A DNA stretch of 64,000 nucleotides, from positions 3,534,001 through 3,598,000 of the forward strand of contig CAWDMP010000002.1 of assembly GCA_963803495.1 (NCBI GenBank), read 5' to 3'. Shown in pieces: positions 37,766 through 46,711 of the stretch. The notes beneath the pieces are model-generated. The model worked only from the letters and a program-made list of their open reading frames with translations. It did no database searches and was not told the origin of the DNA. The stretch comes from Persicitalea sp963803495. Lineage in GTDB: Bacteria; Bacteroidota; Bacteroidia; Cytophagales; Spirosomataceae. The position numbers and the translations under genes are program-made. Numbering within the stretch: the stretch's first letter is position 1; every line of letters begins with the position of its first letter.

Positions 37766-38101
37766 ATGGCAAATGACAAAGCAACAACGCTAACCGATGC
37801 AACGATCAGCGCACTCAATTCAGGACTCGACCAGGTGAAACCCGCCGATGCGGCAGCTTTACTCAAGGATTGGATCGGTATGCTGAAAGGCGGCACCGGA
37901 ACGAGCGGTATCGCCGACGACCTGCAAACCCTGCACGACGAGCTGACATCCAAAGATCCAGATGGATTGAAGATTTCGGAGATTATGGGAAAGCTCGGCA
38001 TGAGCACCGAAAGCGCCGCCGGTTCGGCCGATAAGGAGTCTCAGGATTCCCTGAAAGATTTGGCAAATTCGCTGAACAAAGGTGCTAATTCTTTGAAGTA
38101 A
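37766..38101 (+). CDS. Conserved-looking hypothetical protein, 111 residues
   Basis: Soluble, helical and acidic, with repeated K/D-rich segments (ANDKATTLTDATISALNSGL, PADAAALLKDWIGMLKGGTG, SLKDLANSLNKGANSL). No signal peptide, cysteine or helix-turn-helix is visible. It has a terminator 56 bp downstream, so it forms a separate transcription unit. Function unknown; a structural or stress role is speculative. Confidence 0.6.
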   Translation: MANDKATTLTDATISALNSGLDQVKPADAAALLKDWIGMLKGGTGTSGIADDLQTLHDELTSKDPDGLKISEIMGKLGMSTESAAGSADKESQDSLKDLANSLNKGANSLK

Positions 38102-38156
38102 GGAGCGGAAGTACGGCCGTGCATCCGATTCGTCGGTCGCAGCGGTTAGCGTAAGC

Positions 38157-38206
38157 AGTAGCCTGATATGGTTCGCTCGGCGAATCGCATATCAGGCTAC
38201 TTTTTT
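38157..38206 (+). terminator. Rho-independent terminator
   Basis: Arms AGTAGCCTGATATG and CATATCAGGCTACT (38157-38170 / 38188-38201) form a 14-bp stem followed by TTTTT. Confidence 0.85.
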
Positions 38207-38310
38207 GGCAAGTAAGCGCTGAGGTGAGTCAGAGTGTTGAGTAGAAAGCCGGAAAGTAGTCATTCTAGTGACAGCTGACTTCGATCAGCTAATGATCCAG
38301 GTTGTCTTGT

Positions 38311-39003
38311 ATGCAAAACACTTCCCTACTTACCGATGCCGCCTTCATCGCGATCACCTTTTTGACAGTTGGTGTGTTCTTTTTTGCTGCAGGTAGGTCG
38401 CGTTGGGTGTTGTACATCGCCGGAACCTGGATGCTGATACAGCTATTGGTGGCCCTTTTTGGTTTCTACAAAGTCCAGACCATGCCGCCCCGCTTCGCCT
38501 TGATGGGCCTGCCGCCCGCCCTGTTTATCACCGCCCTCTTCCTAACGGCCTGCGGACGGGCATTTATCGACCGCCTGAACGTCGCCAAATTGACGATCCT
38601 GCATACCGTCCGTATCCCAGTCGAGATCATTCTATACTATCTGTTCGTGGCGAAAGCCATTCCCGAAATAATGACCTTCGAGGGAAGGAACCTTGATATC
38701 ATTATAGGCTTGACCGCGCCGATCGTCTATTACTACGGTTTTGTAAATAAAGCGCTGCCCACCTCCTCCCTATTACTTTGGAACTTGATCGGAGTAGGGC
38801 TCCTGTTCAACATTGTGGTCCTGGCAATCTTATCGGCGCCCTCCCCTTTTCAGCAATTGGGCTTCGGCCAACCCAATGTGACCATTACGTATTTCCCGTA
38901 CGTGTGGCTTCCGAGTGTGGTGGTACCTATTGTGTTCTTCTCTCATTTTGTTGCCATACGGCAGCTGCTTAGAGCCAGAGGTAGTTTGTCACAGGTAGCT
39001 TAG
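38311..39003 (+). CDS. Polytopic membrane protein, unknown function
   Basis: About 230 residues from the ATG at 38311 (MQNTSLLTDAAFIAITFLTV). It has roughly seven hydrophobic helices, including WVLYIAGTWMLIQLLVALFG and FIDRLNVAKLTILHTVRIPV. The short C-terminal tail is basic and cytoplasmic-looking. No transporter or enzyme motif is recognised. It precedes the MarR regulator by about 90 bp in the same direction. Confidence 0.65.
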   Translation: MQNTSLLTDAAFIAITFLTVGVFFFAAGRSRWVLYIAGTWMLIQLLVALFGFYKVQTMPPRFALMGLPPALFITALFLTACGRAFIDRLNVAKLTILHTVRIPVEIILYYLFVAKAIPEIMTFEGRNLDIIIGLTAPIVYYYGFVNKALPTSSLLLWNLIGVGLLFNIVVLAILSAPSPFQQLGFGQPNVTITYFPYVWLPSVVVPIVFFSHFVAIRQLLRARGSLSQVA

Positions 39004-39081
39004 TCGATCATTAGGGCAAGTATTTTAACACAATACATTTTGTGTTTCAAATTTTTATTCTCACATTTGTATCATCAACAT

Positions 39082-39093
39082 TTGATGTATCAA
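39082..39093. promoter_or_regulatory. Operator-like palindrome TTGATGTATCAA, copy 1
   Basis: Perfect 12-bp palindrome just before the probable start of the MarR gene. The same 12-mer occurs at 39544-39555 before the DOMON lipoprotein gene. Confidence 0.6.
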
Positions 39094-39095
39094 TT

Positions 39096-39527
39096 TTGAA
39101 GTCTGAACTTACTGAAGTCATATTATTTGCAATCGATCAGGCTTCTCGCACGGGGAAGCAGTACTCGCAGCGTGAGTTCGATCGGGCCGGACTGGGGGTC
39201 ACGGTCGATCAATGGGTGTTGTTAAAAATCATTGAGGAGAACCGGACCCTGTCACAGTCGGAGCTCGCCGAAAAATCGCTGCGCGACCCGGCCTCTATCA
39301 CCCGGACGCTCGATATTTTGCAAAAGAAGAGTCTGGTTACGCGTGAACCGATCCCCGAAAATCGCCGACAATACGACGTTCAGCTTACCGAAGAAGGTAA
39401 TGATTTCGTACTGGAAAACATGAAAATGGTAGAAGCACATCGGGCGCAGAGTATTGAAGGTTTTTCTGAGGAGGAACTGATTACTTTGAAATCGTTTTTG
39501 CTGCGTATTCAGCAAAACTTAGCGTAA
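39096..39527 (+). CDS. MarR family transcriptional regulator
   Basis: About 143 residues from the TTG at 39096 (LKSELTEVILFAIDQASRTG). An upstream GTG at 39042 would add a hydrophobic stretch and run over the operator. The winged helix-turn-helix includes VDQWVLLKIIEENRTLSQSE, LAEKSLRDPASITRTLDILQ and the wing LVTREPIPENRRQYDVQLTE. MarR proteins usually repress their own gene and neighbours. The repeated TTGATGTATCAA palindromes before this gene and the next support that. Confidence 0.8.
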   Translation: MKSELTEVILFAIDQASRTGKQYSQREFDRAGLGVTVDQWVLLKIIEENRTLSQSELAEKSLRDPASITRTLDILQKKSLVTREPIPENRRQYDVQLTEEGNDFVLENMKMVEAHRAQSIEGFSEEELITLKSFLLRIQQNLA

Positions 39528-39543
39528 AAATTTACTTAAATAG

Positions 39544-39573
39544 TTGATGTATCAACACTTGATTAATCATCAA
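39544..39573. promoter_or_regulatory. Operator-like palindromes before the DOMON gene
   Basis: TTGATGTATCAA (39544-39555), identical to that before the MarR gene, followed by TTGATTAATCATCAA (39559-39573) with the same TTGAT/ATCAA half-sites. They end five bases before the next ATG. Confidence 0.6.
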
Positions 39574-39577
39574 ATCC

Positions 39578-40081
39578 ATGAAAGTTTTTCTTTTTCTATT
39601 ACTGCTGGCCGGCTGTTTTCGACCGGCCGCCGACAAACAAATACCCACGGAAGGGGTACAAAGAAACGGTATGAAGGTAATCTGGGAATACCGACAATCC
39701 CGACTCTTTTTCGAGATGACTGCACCGACTGATGGCTGGGTAGCGATTGGTTTCAACACTTCTGAAGACATCATCGGGAATTATCTGCTCATGGGTCAGG
39801 TGGTGGATGGCAGAGCTAAGGTCGTGGAGCACTATACCCTGAGTCCGGGCCACTATGAGTCTTTCTCGGCCATGCGGGTAGCTGCATCGGTGAAGGACGT
39901 CGAAGGTGTTGAAAATGAGCGGAATACTACGTTGAAATTTTCTGTACCCATAACTCCCGCTAATTCTTATGCCAAAAGACTCGACGAAGGCACGTCCTAT
40001 ATTTTACTGCTGGCTTACAGTCAGGAAGACGATTTTCAGCATCATTCGATGATGCGAACCGCTTTGCGTATTCAATTATAA
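39578..40081 (+). CDS. DOMON-domain lipoprotein
   Basis: A 167-residue protein with lipoprotein signal MKVFLFLLLLAGCF. The DOMON-like domain includes KVIWEYRQSRLFFEMTAPTD, GWVAIGFNTSEDIIGNYLLM and the end LLLAYSQEDDFQHHSMM. DOMON domains bind heme or sugar; the H/M-rich tail (HHSMM) could be a ligand, but this is not proven. Two operator-like palindromes stand before the ATG, and the next gene follows closely. Probably under MarR control. Confidence 0.75.
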   Translation: MKVFLFLLLLAGCFRPAADKQIPTEGVQRNGMKVIWEYRQSRLFFEMTAPTDGWVAIGFNTSEDIIGNYLLMGQVVDGRAKVVEHYTLSPGHYESFSAMRVAASVKDVEGVENERNTTLKFSVPITPANSYAKRLDEGTSYILLLAYSQEDDFQHHSMMRTALRIQL

Positions 40082-40106
40082 TGTCATCCAATAAATTTTT
40101 GAAATA

Positions 40107-40535
40107 ATGAAAAGGAACTTGTTAACGATGGTCTTAGGTCTGCTCGCTGCGATAGGCGCGATGGGCCAGAGTAAAAATGATGACAAAGCGATTGAAGAAG
40201 TGATCGCTAAATTCGCCCGGGCCGCCGATGCACAGGACGTACCGGCACTGGATGGCTTGCTGGACGCACACTACCGGATCGTGATGAACCAGTTGTTTGG
40301 CAGCCCTGATGTAGTAGTAATGGATCGGGCGACGTACCTGGCCAAAATTAAAAGCAAGGAGTTTGGTGGAGAAAAAAGGAAAGTGGAGATACAACAGATT
40401 GTTCTCAACGGGAACACAGCCATCGCCAAAGTATCTTTCAAGGGCCAGAAAATGACTTTCGTTTCGCTCCTTCAATTCGTCAGGACCAAAGACGGAGCTT
40501 GGAAGGTAGTGAACGATATGCCCGTGGTGATTTAA
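40107..40535 (+). CDS. NTF2/SnoaL-like secreted protein
   Basis: A 142-residue protein with signal peptide MKRNLLTMVLGLLAAIGAMG. It has a single SnoaL-like cone domain: EEVIAKFARAADAQDVPALD, then GLLDAHYRIVMNQLFGS and NTAIAKVSFKGQKM, ending TKDGAWKVVNDMPVV. Members of this fold serve as small-molecule binding or isomerase proteins; nothing points to a substrate. Follows the DOMON gene by 25 bp, probably as a two-gene unit. Confidence 0.78.
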   Translation: MKRNLLTMVLGLLAAIGAMGQSKNDDKAIEEVIAKFARAADAQDVPALDGLLDAHYRIVMNQLFGSPDVVVMDRATYLAKIKSKEFGGEKRKVEIQQIVLNGNTAIAKVSFKGQKMTFVSLLQFVRTKDGAWKVVNDMPVVI

Positions 40536-40695
40536 GCTTCCCCTGATGTTCAGCTCATGAGAAGGTCGTCTCAATTTTTGCGATAGGGGTATGTAGTCTT
40601 ATGATCACTTTTCGCCGAAGTAAACGCGATAGAGCAAGCCCTTTTGATTATCATTGTGGCTAGATTGATTTTTTCGGACGAAACACCAAACTAAA

Positions 40696-40995
40696 ATGAG
40701 CCTCGAAAGCCTTACCCAGAAAATCCGCACCGTTGTAGGAAACGAAAACAGTATGCAAGCCAAGGTGAAGTTCGATACCGACGAAGGTGTCGTGTTCATC
40801 GATACTACTCAAGTGCCCAATGTGGTGGAAAATGTAGATCGCGAAGCCGACTGCACGCTGGAGTTATCGACGAAAAATGCCATCAAAATGCTCGAAGGCG
40901 ATCTCAACCCCATGATGGCTTATATGGGGGGCAAGCTCAAAATAAAAGGAGATATGAGCGTCGCTATGAAGATGGCGCAGGTATTTGGGGGTTGA
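40696..40995 (+). CDS. SCP2 sterol-binding domain protein
   Basis: A 99-residue protein consisting of one SCP2-like domain: a beta-strand segment AKVKFDTDEGVVFIDTTQVP, then CTLELSTKNAIKMLEGDLNP and MMAYMGGKLKIKGDMSVAMK, the family's C-terminal motif. SCP2 domains bind lipids or acyl groups; the ligand is unknown. Convergent with the first permease, 42 bp away. Confidence 0.85.
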   Translation: MSLESLTQKIRTVVGNENSMQAKVKFDTDEGVVFIDTTQVPNVVENVDREADCTLELSTKNAIKMLEGDLNPMMAYMGGKLKIKGDMSVAMKMAQVFGG

Positions 40996-41037
40996 TTAGG
41001 GTAGAAGGTGGAGTGGGAGACGGGGGACGGTCTCTAT

Positions 41038-43431
41038 TCATTCACTCCGCAAGCTCTCCACCGGATTGGCCAGCGCTGCCCTCACGCTCTGAAAACTCAC
41101 CGTCACAAACGCAATGCCCACGGCCAGCCCACCCGCCAGGGCAAAGTACCACCACGCTATATTTATCTTGTAGGCAAAATCCGCCAACCACAGGTCCATG
41201 AAGTACCAGGCGAGAGGCGAGGCGATCATGATGGCGACAAGTACCAATTTAAGAAAATCCTGGGAAAGCAGCGCGACGATGCTGGCCACGCTCGCCCCAA
41301 GCACTTTACGGACGCCGATTTCTTTGGTGCGCTGCACGACGACGAACGAAATCAAACCGTATAGGCCGAGACAGCAGATCAGAATCGCAATACCCGTGAA
41401 TGCATTGACGAGCCGGGCCGTCAGCGTTTCGGTTTCGTACATTCGCGCCAGTTGGTCATCCAGAAACTGGTACTCAAACACCCCGTCGGGAAAAGTTTCC
41501 TGCCATATTTCCCGGATATGCCCGAGCGTTTCCGTCGGATTGCCACCCGAAATGCGGACGCCCGCCTGACGATAGTTTTCGGCATAGCTGGCAATAAAAA
41601 TAGGTTCGATCTCCTCCCGCAGCGATTTTTGGTGGAAATCTTTCACGACGCCTACAATGGGCAGTGGAATTGGGGAAAGGTGGTACTGTATCTTTTTATC
41701 CAAAACCTCCCCCGGATTTTCAAAACCCAATTTGTGCAACAATGTCTCATTGATCAGGTACTCGCGAATGGTATCGCCGGGCGTGATATTCCGCCCCGCC
41801 AGCAATTTTAGGTCGTAGGTACCGAGGTAGTCGGCATCGGCCAGGCGCTCCCGAATCGGGAATTTCGACCAGTCGGCGTTTCCGTTGAACTTGAACGAAC
41901 CGCCGTAACCCACCGAACTGGAAGGCGGCAGGACCGTCAGGCTAACCGACTGAATATCGGCATGTGACAAAAGCTGCTGCTTGAACGTTTCCTGATTCGA
42001 TTTTTGGCCGTAGGGCAGCGACACCAGCACGACATTGTCTTTCCTGAATCCCAAGTCGGTCTGCTGGATGTACCGAATCTGGTTTGCTACCACGAGCGCG
42101 CCGATAATTAGCACCTGGCATACGGCAAACTGCGCGACGATCAACACCCGCCGGACGTTGAAGCTCCCCGCGACGGAGGTTGACAATGAGCCGCGTAACG
42201 CCAGATGCGGCGAAAAACCGGAGAGTACCAAAGCAGGGTACCCGCCCGCCAGCAGAATGGTAATGAGCAGCAGCAGGCTGACAAAACCAACGTCCGGCCA
42301 GTCGAGCCGTAAAGCTAACGACGACTGCACCCAATCGTTGAAAATTGGGAAAGTCAGCGCGACCAGCGGTAACGCCAGCGCGGTGGCTACCACCACGATC
42401 AACGTAGTTTCGAGCATAAACTGTCGCACCAATTGTCCGCGCGTACTGCCTAGTGTCTTGCGAATGCCTACCTCTTTGCCGCGCCGTAGGGCCTGGGCCG
42501 TCGCGAGGTTAACGAAGTTGATGCAGGCCGCCAGGATCAGCAGCAAGCCGACCGCAGCCAGCGACCACAGCAGGGATGCGCGGATACTGTTCCCACCCCG
42601 CGCTGTCTCAAAATGAATTTCGCGCATGGACTGCATATGAAACTGAAAAACCGAAGCATCTGCCCCGTAGTGTTTTTTGGCCAGCGCCGGAAACGCTCGT
42701 TCAAGTATCGACGCATCCTCCGGGTCTTTCAATGTGACGTATAGTCGATTGATGCTGTTGAGCCAGTACCAGTCTTCGGTATCATAGTCAGGATCGATCT
42801 GCCGGAGCGTAGCGAGAGAGACAAGTACATCCAGCGGCGTGTCAGTGGTGATCGGCGGGTCGGCCAATACGCCCGTTATGGTAGCCTCTACTTTATTATT
42901 CAGCTTCAGCCTCCGCCCCATTGGATCGGTATCGCCGAAGTATTTCCGGGCCTGCGATTCGGTCAAAACTACGCTGCCGGGAGCGCGGAGGACTGTCATC
43001 GGGTCGCCCTGAATCCAGTCATAATCCATAATCTCGAACCATTCCGGCCCGACTAACCCAATGCCGGTGTGTTCTTTGAAGCGACGCGAGGCCTTATCTT
43101 TCGCCGCTACCTCGACATTCAGTTCGCGCAGCATCATGAGGAAAGCCGCCTGCTCGACCTGCGGATAGTCCGAGCGCAGGGCTTCGGTCATCGGCAGGGG
43201 CGCTTCGGGATAATATTCGACGGAGCCATCATCCAGGTGAAGATCCGTTACGACGCGAAAAATACGGTCGAACTTCGCGTGGTGGCGGTCGGTACTGAAG
43301 TGATGCTTTACAAACAAAAATATCAGCAAAGCCCCCGCCACGCCGACTGACAGGCCCGCGATGTTAAGCAGGGTATAGCTCCGCTGGGCGCGAAGGGTGC
43401 GGAGGGCGGATTTGAGGGAGTTGGCAAGCAT
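41038..43431 (-). CDS. FtsX/MacB-type permease 1
   Basis: A 797-residue permease of the type annotated as ABC transporter permease in Cytophagales. An N-terminal helix (SYTLLNIAGLSVGVAGALLI) is followed by a MacB-like periplasmic domain (residues about 45-270), three helices, another periplasmic domain, and three helices ending NPVESLRSE. The two-module layout is that of an FtsX dimer in one chain. The ATPase partner is not encoded here. The C-terminal ~110 residues are almost the same as in permeases 3-6, 8 and 9. It is the last, downstream member of the array. Export of a lipid, peptide or stress signal is only inferred. Confidence 0.82.
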   Translation of the reverse strand: MLANSLKSALRTLRAQRSYTLLNIAGLSVGVAGALLIFLFVKHHFSTDRHHAKFDRIFRVVTDLHLDDGSVEYYPEAPLPMTEALRSDYPQVEQAAFLMMLRELNVEVAAKDKASRRFKEHTGIGLVGPEWFEIMDYDWIQGDPMTVLRAPGSVVLTESQARKYFGDTDPMGRRLKLNNKVEATITGVLADPPITTDTPLDVLVSLATLRQIDPDYDTEDWYWLNSINRLYVTLKDPEDASILERAFPALAKKHYGADASVFQFHMQSMREIHFETARGGNSIRASLLWSLAAVGLLLILAACINFVNLATAQALRRGKEVGIRKTLGSTRGQLVRQFMLETTLIVVVATALALPLVALTFPIFNDWVQSSLALRLDWPDVGFVSLLLLITILLAGGYPALVLSGFSPHLALRGSLSTSVAGSFNVRRVLIVAQFAVCQVLIIGALVVANQIRYIQQTDLGFRKDNVVLVSLPYGQKSNQETFKQQLLSHADIQSVSLTVLPPSSSVGYGGSFKFNGNADWSKFPIRERLADADYLGTYDLKLLAGRNITPGDTIREYLINETLLHKLGFENPGEVLDKKIQYHLSPIPLPIVGVVKDFHQKSLREEIEPIFIASYAENYRQAGVRISGGNPTETLGHIREIWQETFPDGVFEYQFLDDQLARMYETETLTARLVNAFTGIAILICCLGLYGLISFVVVQRTKEIGVRKVLGASVASIVALLSQDFLKLVLVAIMIASPLAWYFMDLWLADFAYKINIAWWYFALAGGLAVGIAFVTVSFQSVRAALANPVESLRSE

Positions 43432-43530
43432 AATTTATTTTTAGAATTTTTCATTCGTTTACAACCTTTTCCTTCGATTAGAGTCTTGTCTATAAATAGG
43501 TATGCTATAAACTCATCAAACACAGACGCT

Positions 43531-44133
43531 ATGAAATTATCAAAGAGTTTCCTATATCAACTATTATGTTGTGTAGCCTGCTCAAAGTCAGTAACTTCTG
43601 TCAAACCGCCATCATTCACGCCATCACAATCATTTCTCGATAAGCCTTACAAAGTGACAGCATTGCTCAACGGCTCGACTTGGTTTGGTATAGCCTATGC
43701 GTCCAAAGCAATGCCTGTGGCCGGACAATCGAGTTGCACAACGGATCGATTCGTCCTGGGGTTTTCAACGGATCTGCCTTATGATGATAGCTCACCTAAG
43801 CGATCCGTGACGGGCTGTTCCGATGGCTGCCTTCCCACTCAGGGACTTTATTTTCAGAATATTCCCTTGGCCGAAGGAAAATATGATATGGCTTCCTTGA
43901 ATTCATGTGCCGGTGCCGGGCATGAAGGAGCGGTTAGATATGTTTGGCTGGTAGGTGGGGATGGTGTTGTCAAGTCATATACTTCCCAGGACAGTAAGAC
44001 CGGTTGGATTCAGGTGGCAAAATACGACACAACTCAGAATACGGTCGAGGGTAGCTTTGAGCTGAGTTTGTCGAGCAAAGATGGTCAAGTAGCTAATTTT
44101 CAAAAAGGCGCTTTTAAGGCTCTCATAAAGTAA
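43531..44133 (+). CDS. Cysteine-containing lipoprotein between permeases 1 and 2
   Basis: About 200 residues from the ATG at 43531 (MKLSKSFLYQLLCCVACSKS), with lipobox VACS; the upstream start at 43486 would mask the signal. Further cysteines at SSCTTDRFV, SVTGCSDGCLPTQG and LNSCAGAG suggest two disulfides. Low-complexity beta-sandwich of unknown family. It runs against the permease array, starting 99 bp from permease 1's start and ending 13 bp from permease 2's stop. Function unknown. Confidence 0.65.
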   Translation: MKLSKSFLYQLLCCVACSKSVTSVKPPSFTPSQSFLDKPYKVTALLNGSTWFGIAYASKAMPVAGQSSCTTDRFVLGFSTDLPYDDSSPKRSVTGCSDGCLPTQGLYFQNIPLAEGKYDMASLNSCAGAGHEGAVRYVWLVGGDGVVKSYTSQDSKTGWIQVAKYDTTQNTVEGSFELSLSSKDGQVANFQKGAFKALIK

Positions 44134-44146
44134 GTGATTTTTCTCT

Positions 44147-46555
44147 CTACTCCGCCCGCAGACTCTCCACCGGATTCTTCATCGCCGTTTTAATCACCTG
44201 CAAGCCAACGACCAACGCTGACACCAATGCCAGTCCCGCGCCGACCTGCACGAAGGGCAACCAGGTGAGGTCGGTATGGTAGGCGTAGTCGGCCAGCCAA
44301 TCGGTGAGCAACCCGTAGGCGAGCGGCCAGGCGATGAGGTTGGCGATGAGCAGAATCCAGGCGTATTCTTTCAGGAACAGCCCCACGATGCCGGGAATCG
44401 AGGCACCCAGCACTTTGCGGATGCCTACTTCTTTGGTGCGGCGCGAGACGGTAAGCGAAACCAGCCCCACGACGCCCAGCAGCATGACTATCAATGACAG
44501 CGCCGTGGCCAGATAGGCTGCTTTTTCCATCTGCAACTCCGTCTTGTAAAGTTTCTCCAAAGTCTGATCCAGAAAGGCGTAGTCTAGGGGTGCGTCGGGG
44601 AACAGTTCATGCCATTTTTTTTCGATGGCACCCATCGCCCGACGCGTGTTGCCGGGGGCCAACTTGAAGGAGAAATAGCGATAAATCGGGACAGTCTGCA
44701 CGTGACCGATGAGCAGCGGTTCGATGGCTTTGTGCATCGTCCCGAAATGAAAGTTCCTGACCACGCCCAGCACCCGAGACGGCTGCAAGCCTCCCTGAAT
44801 CCGTACCATTTGGCCGACCGCCGCTTCGGGCGTCGCGTAGCCTATCGCCTTGGTGGCGGCCTCGTTCAAAACGATTCCGCTCGGGTCCTGCGTGGCGGCG
44901 TTTTGTTGGAAATACCTCCCGCTCAGAACCTCGATCCGGTAGGTTTCGGCAAAGTATTCGTCGGTCGTGAGGGCGGGCATGGCGACGGCCTGGGTACTAT
45001 CTTGCTCCGGCAAATAGACGCTGGCGTTCAGTCCTGCGCTGCCGTCCGGGATTTCAAAGGACAGACTCGCCGAGCCAACGCCAGGCAAGCGGGCAAATTG
45101 GGCGCGGATGTCCGCCATGCGCGTGACGCCCTCGGGCGACCAGTCGCGCGGCAGGGAGGATATAGTCAGCAGGGCTTCTTTTTTGAAACCCAGGTCGGCC
45201 TCGAAGAAAAACGCTATCTGCCGCGAAACGAAAACGGCCCCCACGAACACCAGCACCGCAATCGTGAACTGCACCGTCACCAATCCCCGCCGAAACCACC
45301 GTCCGCCCGCCGCCGATTTTTCTTTCCCCTTTAAAGAATCGACCGACGAGTAAGCCGATAAATGCAGCGCGGGATAGCCGCCCGCCAGCAAGCCGACCAA
45401 TACGACCACGGCCAGCAACGCCCAACCGTAGCCGCCGGGCAGTTCGGTCAACGCCGGAATGGCTTTGCCCACTACCTCGCCAAACAGCGGACGAAACAGC
45501 GTGTACAGGCCGAGGGAAAGCAGCGTGGCTACGCCGGTCAGGCCCAGGGCTTCGGTCAAAAATTGCGCGGTCAACTGGCGGCGCAAGCCGCCGAGGGCCT
45601 TACGGACGCCGATTTCGCGCAGCCGCGTGGAGGCATTTCCCAGCGACAGGTTGACGAAATTGATGACCGCCATCAGCAAAATGAATCCCGCCACCCAGGC
45701 CAGCGTTTCGATCATCCGACGCACCAGCCCGTCGTTGCTTTGCAGGTAATAGTCGGTCAGCGGCGTGAGGTAAGCGGTCAAGTTTTTCTGGATGTTGGGC
45801 GGGGCGTTGGTGGCGATGAGTTGGGCGAGGGGTTTTTGCAAAGCCGTCGGCGGCACTTCCGGCTGTAGTTCCACATAATTGACGATGTACATATCACTCC
45901 AATTGGTCAAATCTCCACCGAAGTAGGGGAGTGCCCCCAATGGCAGGAAGACCCCGGTTTCATCGTTCAAAAGATGCGTGACGGAATTGGGTAGCAGCGG
46001 TTTCAGGACGCCCGTCACCACGAATTGCTGCTTGCCCGACTGCGTTGTTTCCACCGTCAGCGACTGGTTAAGTACCTCGATTTTACCAAAAAGCTTACGG
46101 GCCTTTTCCTCGGTGATGACGATGCCGTTGGGCAGCGCCAGGGCGGTACGCGGGTCGCCTTGCAACAGCGCAAAGCCGTACATCGTCAGCAGACTCGGAT
46201 CGCCAATCTGGATGGATTCTCGGAAGTGGTTATCGCCGTAAGACATCGTGGCCGTGACACCGTAAAAGGCGTAAGAATTGGCCACCAGCGTCGGGTACTG
46301 CGTTTTCAACGCCTGACCGATGGGGGCCAGCGTCGTGAGATCCAGCCCCATGTTCTCTTGCTTCCACTGGCTCTGTACGATGTACTGCCGGTCGGCGTGG
46401 CGCAGTTTTCGATTCACCTGAAACTCCCCCCAGACGTAGCTGCCGATCAGCATCGCGAAGGTGATCCCCGCCGCCAGGCCGACGATATTGAGGATTGAAA
46501 AAAACTTGGAACGCAGCAAATTGCGCCAGGCGATTTTGAGGTAGTTGGCGAGCAT
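44147..46555 (-). CDS. FtsX/MacB-type permease 2 (divergent)
   Basis: An 802-residue permease with the same two-module layout; the start MLANYLKIAWRNLLRSKFFS is standard. Its C-terminal module is the most divergent of the array: RRTKEVGIRKVLGASIPGIV and GLALVSALVVGLQVIKTAM in place of the common block. It ends NPVESLRAE. This suggests it is older, or escapes the gene conversion seen in the others. The central helices and periplasmic domains are typical. No ATPase here. Confidence 0.82.
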   Translation of the reverse strand: MLANYLKIAWRNLLRSKFFSILNIVGLAAGITFAMLIGSYVWGEFQVNRKLRHADRQYIVQSQWKQENMGLDLTTLAPIGQALKTQYPTLVANSYAFYGVTATMSYGDNHFRESIQIGDPSLLTMYGFALLQGDPRTALALPNGIVITEEKARKLFGKIEVLNQSLTVETTQSGKQQFVVTGVLKPLLPNSVTHLLNDETGVFLPLGALPYFGGDLTNWSDMYIVNYVELQPEVPPTALQKPLAQLIATNAPPNIQKNLTAYLTPLTDYYLQSNDGLVRRMIETLAWVAGFILLMAVINFVNLSLGNASTRLREIGVRKALGGLRRQLTAQFLTEALGLTGVATLLSLGLYTLFRPLFGEVVGKAIPALTELPGGYGWALLAVVVLVGLLAGGYPALHLSAYSSVDSLKGKEKSAAGGRWFRRGLVTVQFTIAVLVFVGAVFVSRQIAFFFEADLGFKKEALLTISSLPRDWSPEGVTRMADIRAQFARLPGVGSASLSFEIPDGSAGLNASVYLPEQDSTQAVAMPALTTDEYFAETYRIEVLSGRYFQQNAATQDPSGIVLNEAATKAIGYATPEAAVGQMVRIQGGLQPSRVLGVVRNFHFGTMHKAIEPLLIGHVQTVPIYRYFSFKLAPGNTRRAMGAIEKKWHELFPDAPLDYAFLDQTLEKLYKTELQMEKAAYLATALSLIVMLLGVVGLVSLTVSRRTKEVGIRKVLGASIPGIVGLFLKEYAWILLIANLIAWPLAYGLLTDWLADYAYHTDLTWLPFVQVGAGLALVSALVVGLQVIKTAMKNPVESLRAE

Positions 46556-46657
46556 AAGGGCTTTGGGTCGGGGTTTGGAAAGATCGCGAAATTAGCCGAT
46601 CTAATACCAAAGCAAGGTAAGAAAGAGGCTCGAAAGGAGGGCGTTAATAAAGCTTAA

Positions 46658-46710
46658 AAAGGAGGAGGCAGGAAAGGAGGATGGCGCACGCCCCTTTCCT
46701 GCTCCTTTTA
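46658..46710 (-). terminator. Possible terminator between permeases 3 and 2
   Basis: TAAAAGGAGCAGGAAAGG and CCTTTCCTGCCTCCTCCTTT (minus strand) form an imperfect stem followed by a T-run. It lies just after the permease 3 stop. Confidence 0.45.
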
Positions 46711-46711
46711 A

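Noticed and set aside
39082..39093. FNR-type box
   Set aside because: The spacer between TTGAT and ATCAA is 2 bp rather than 4, and a MarR gene lies directly beside it.
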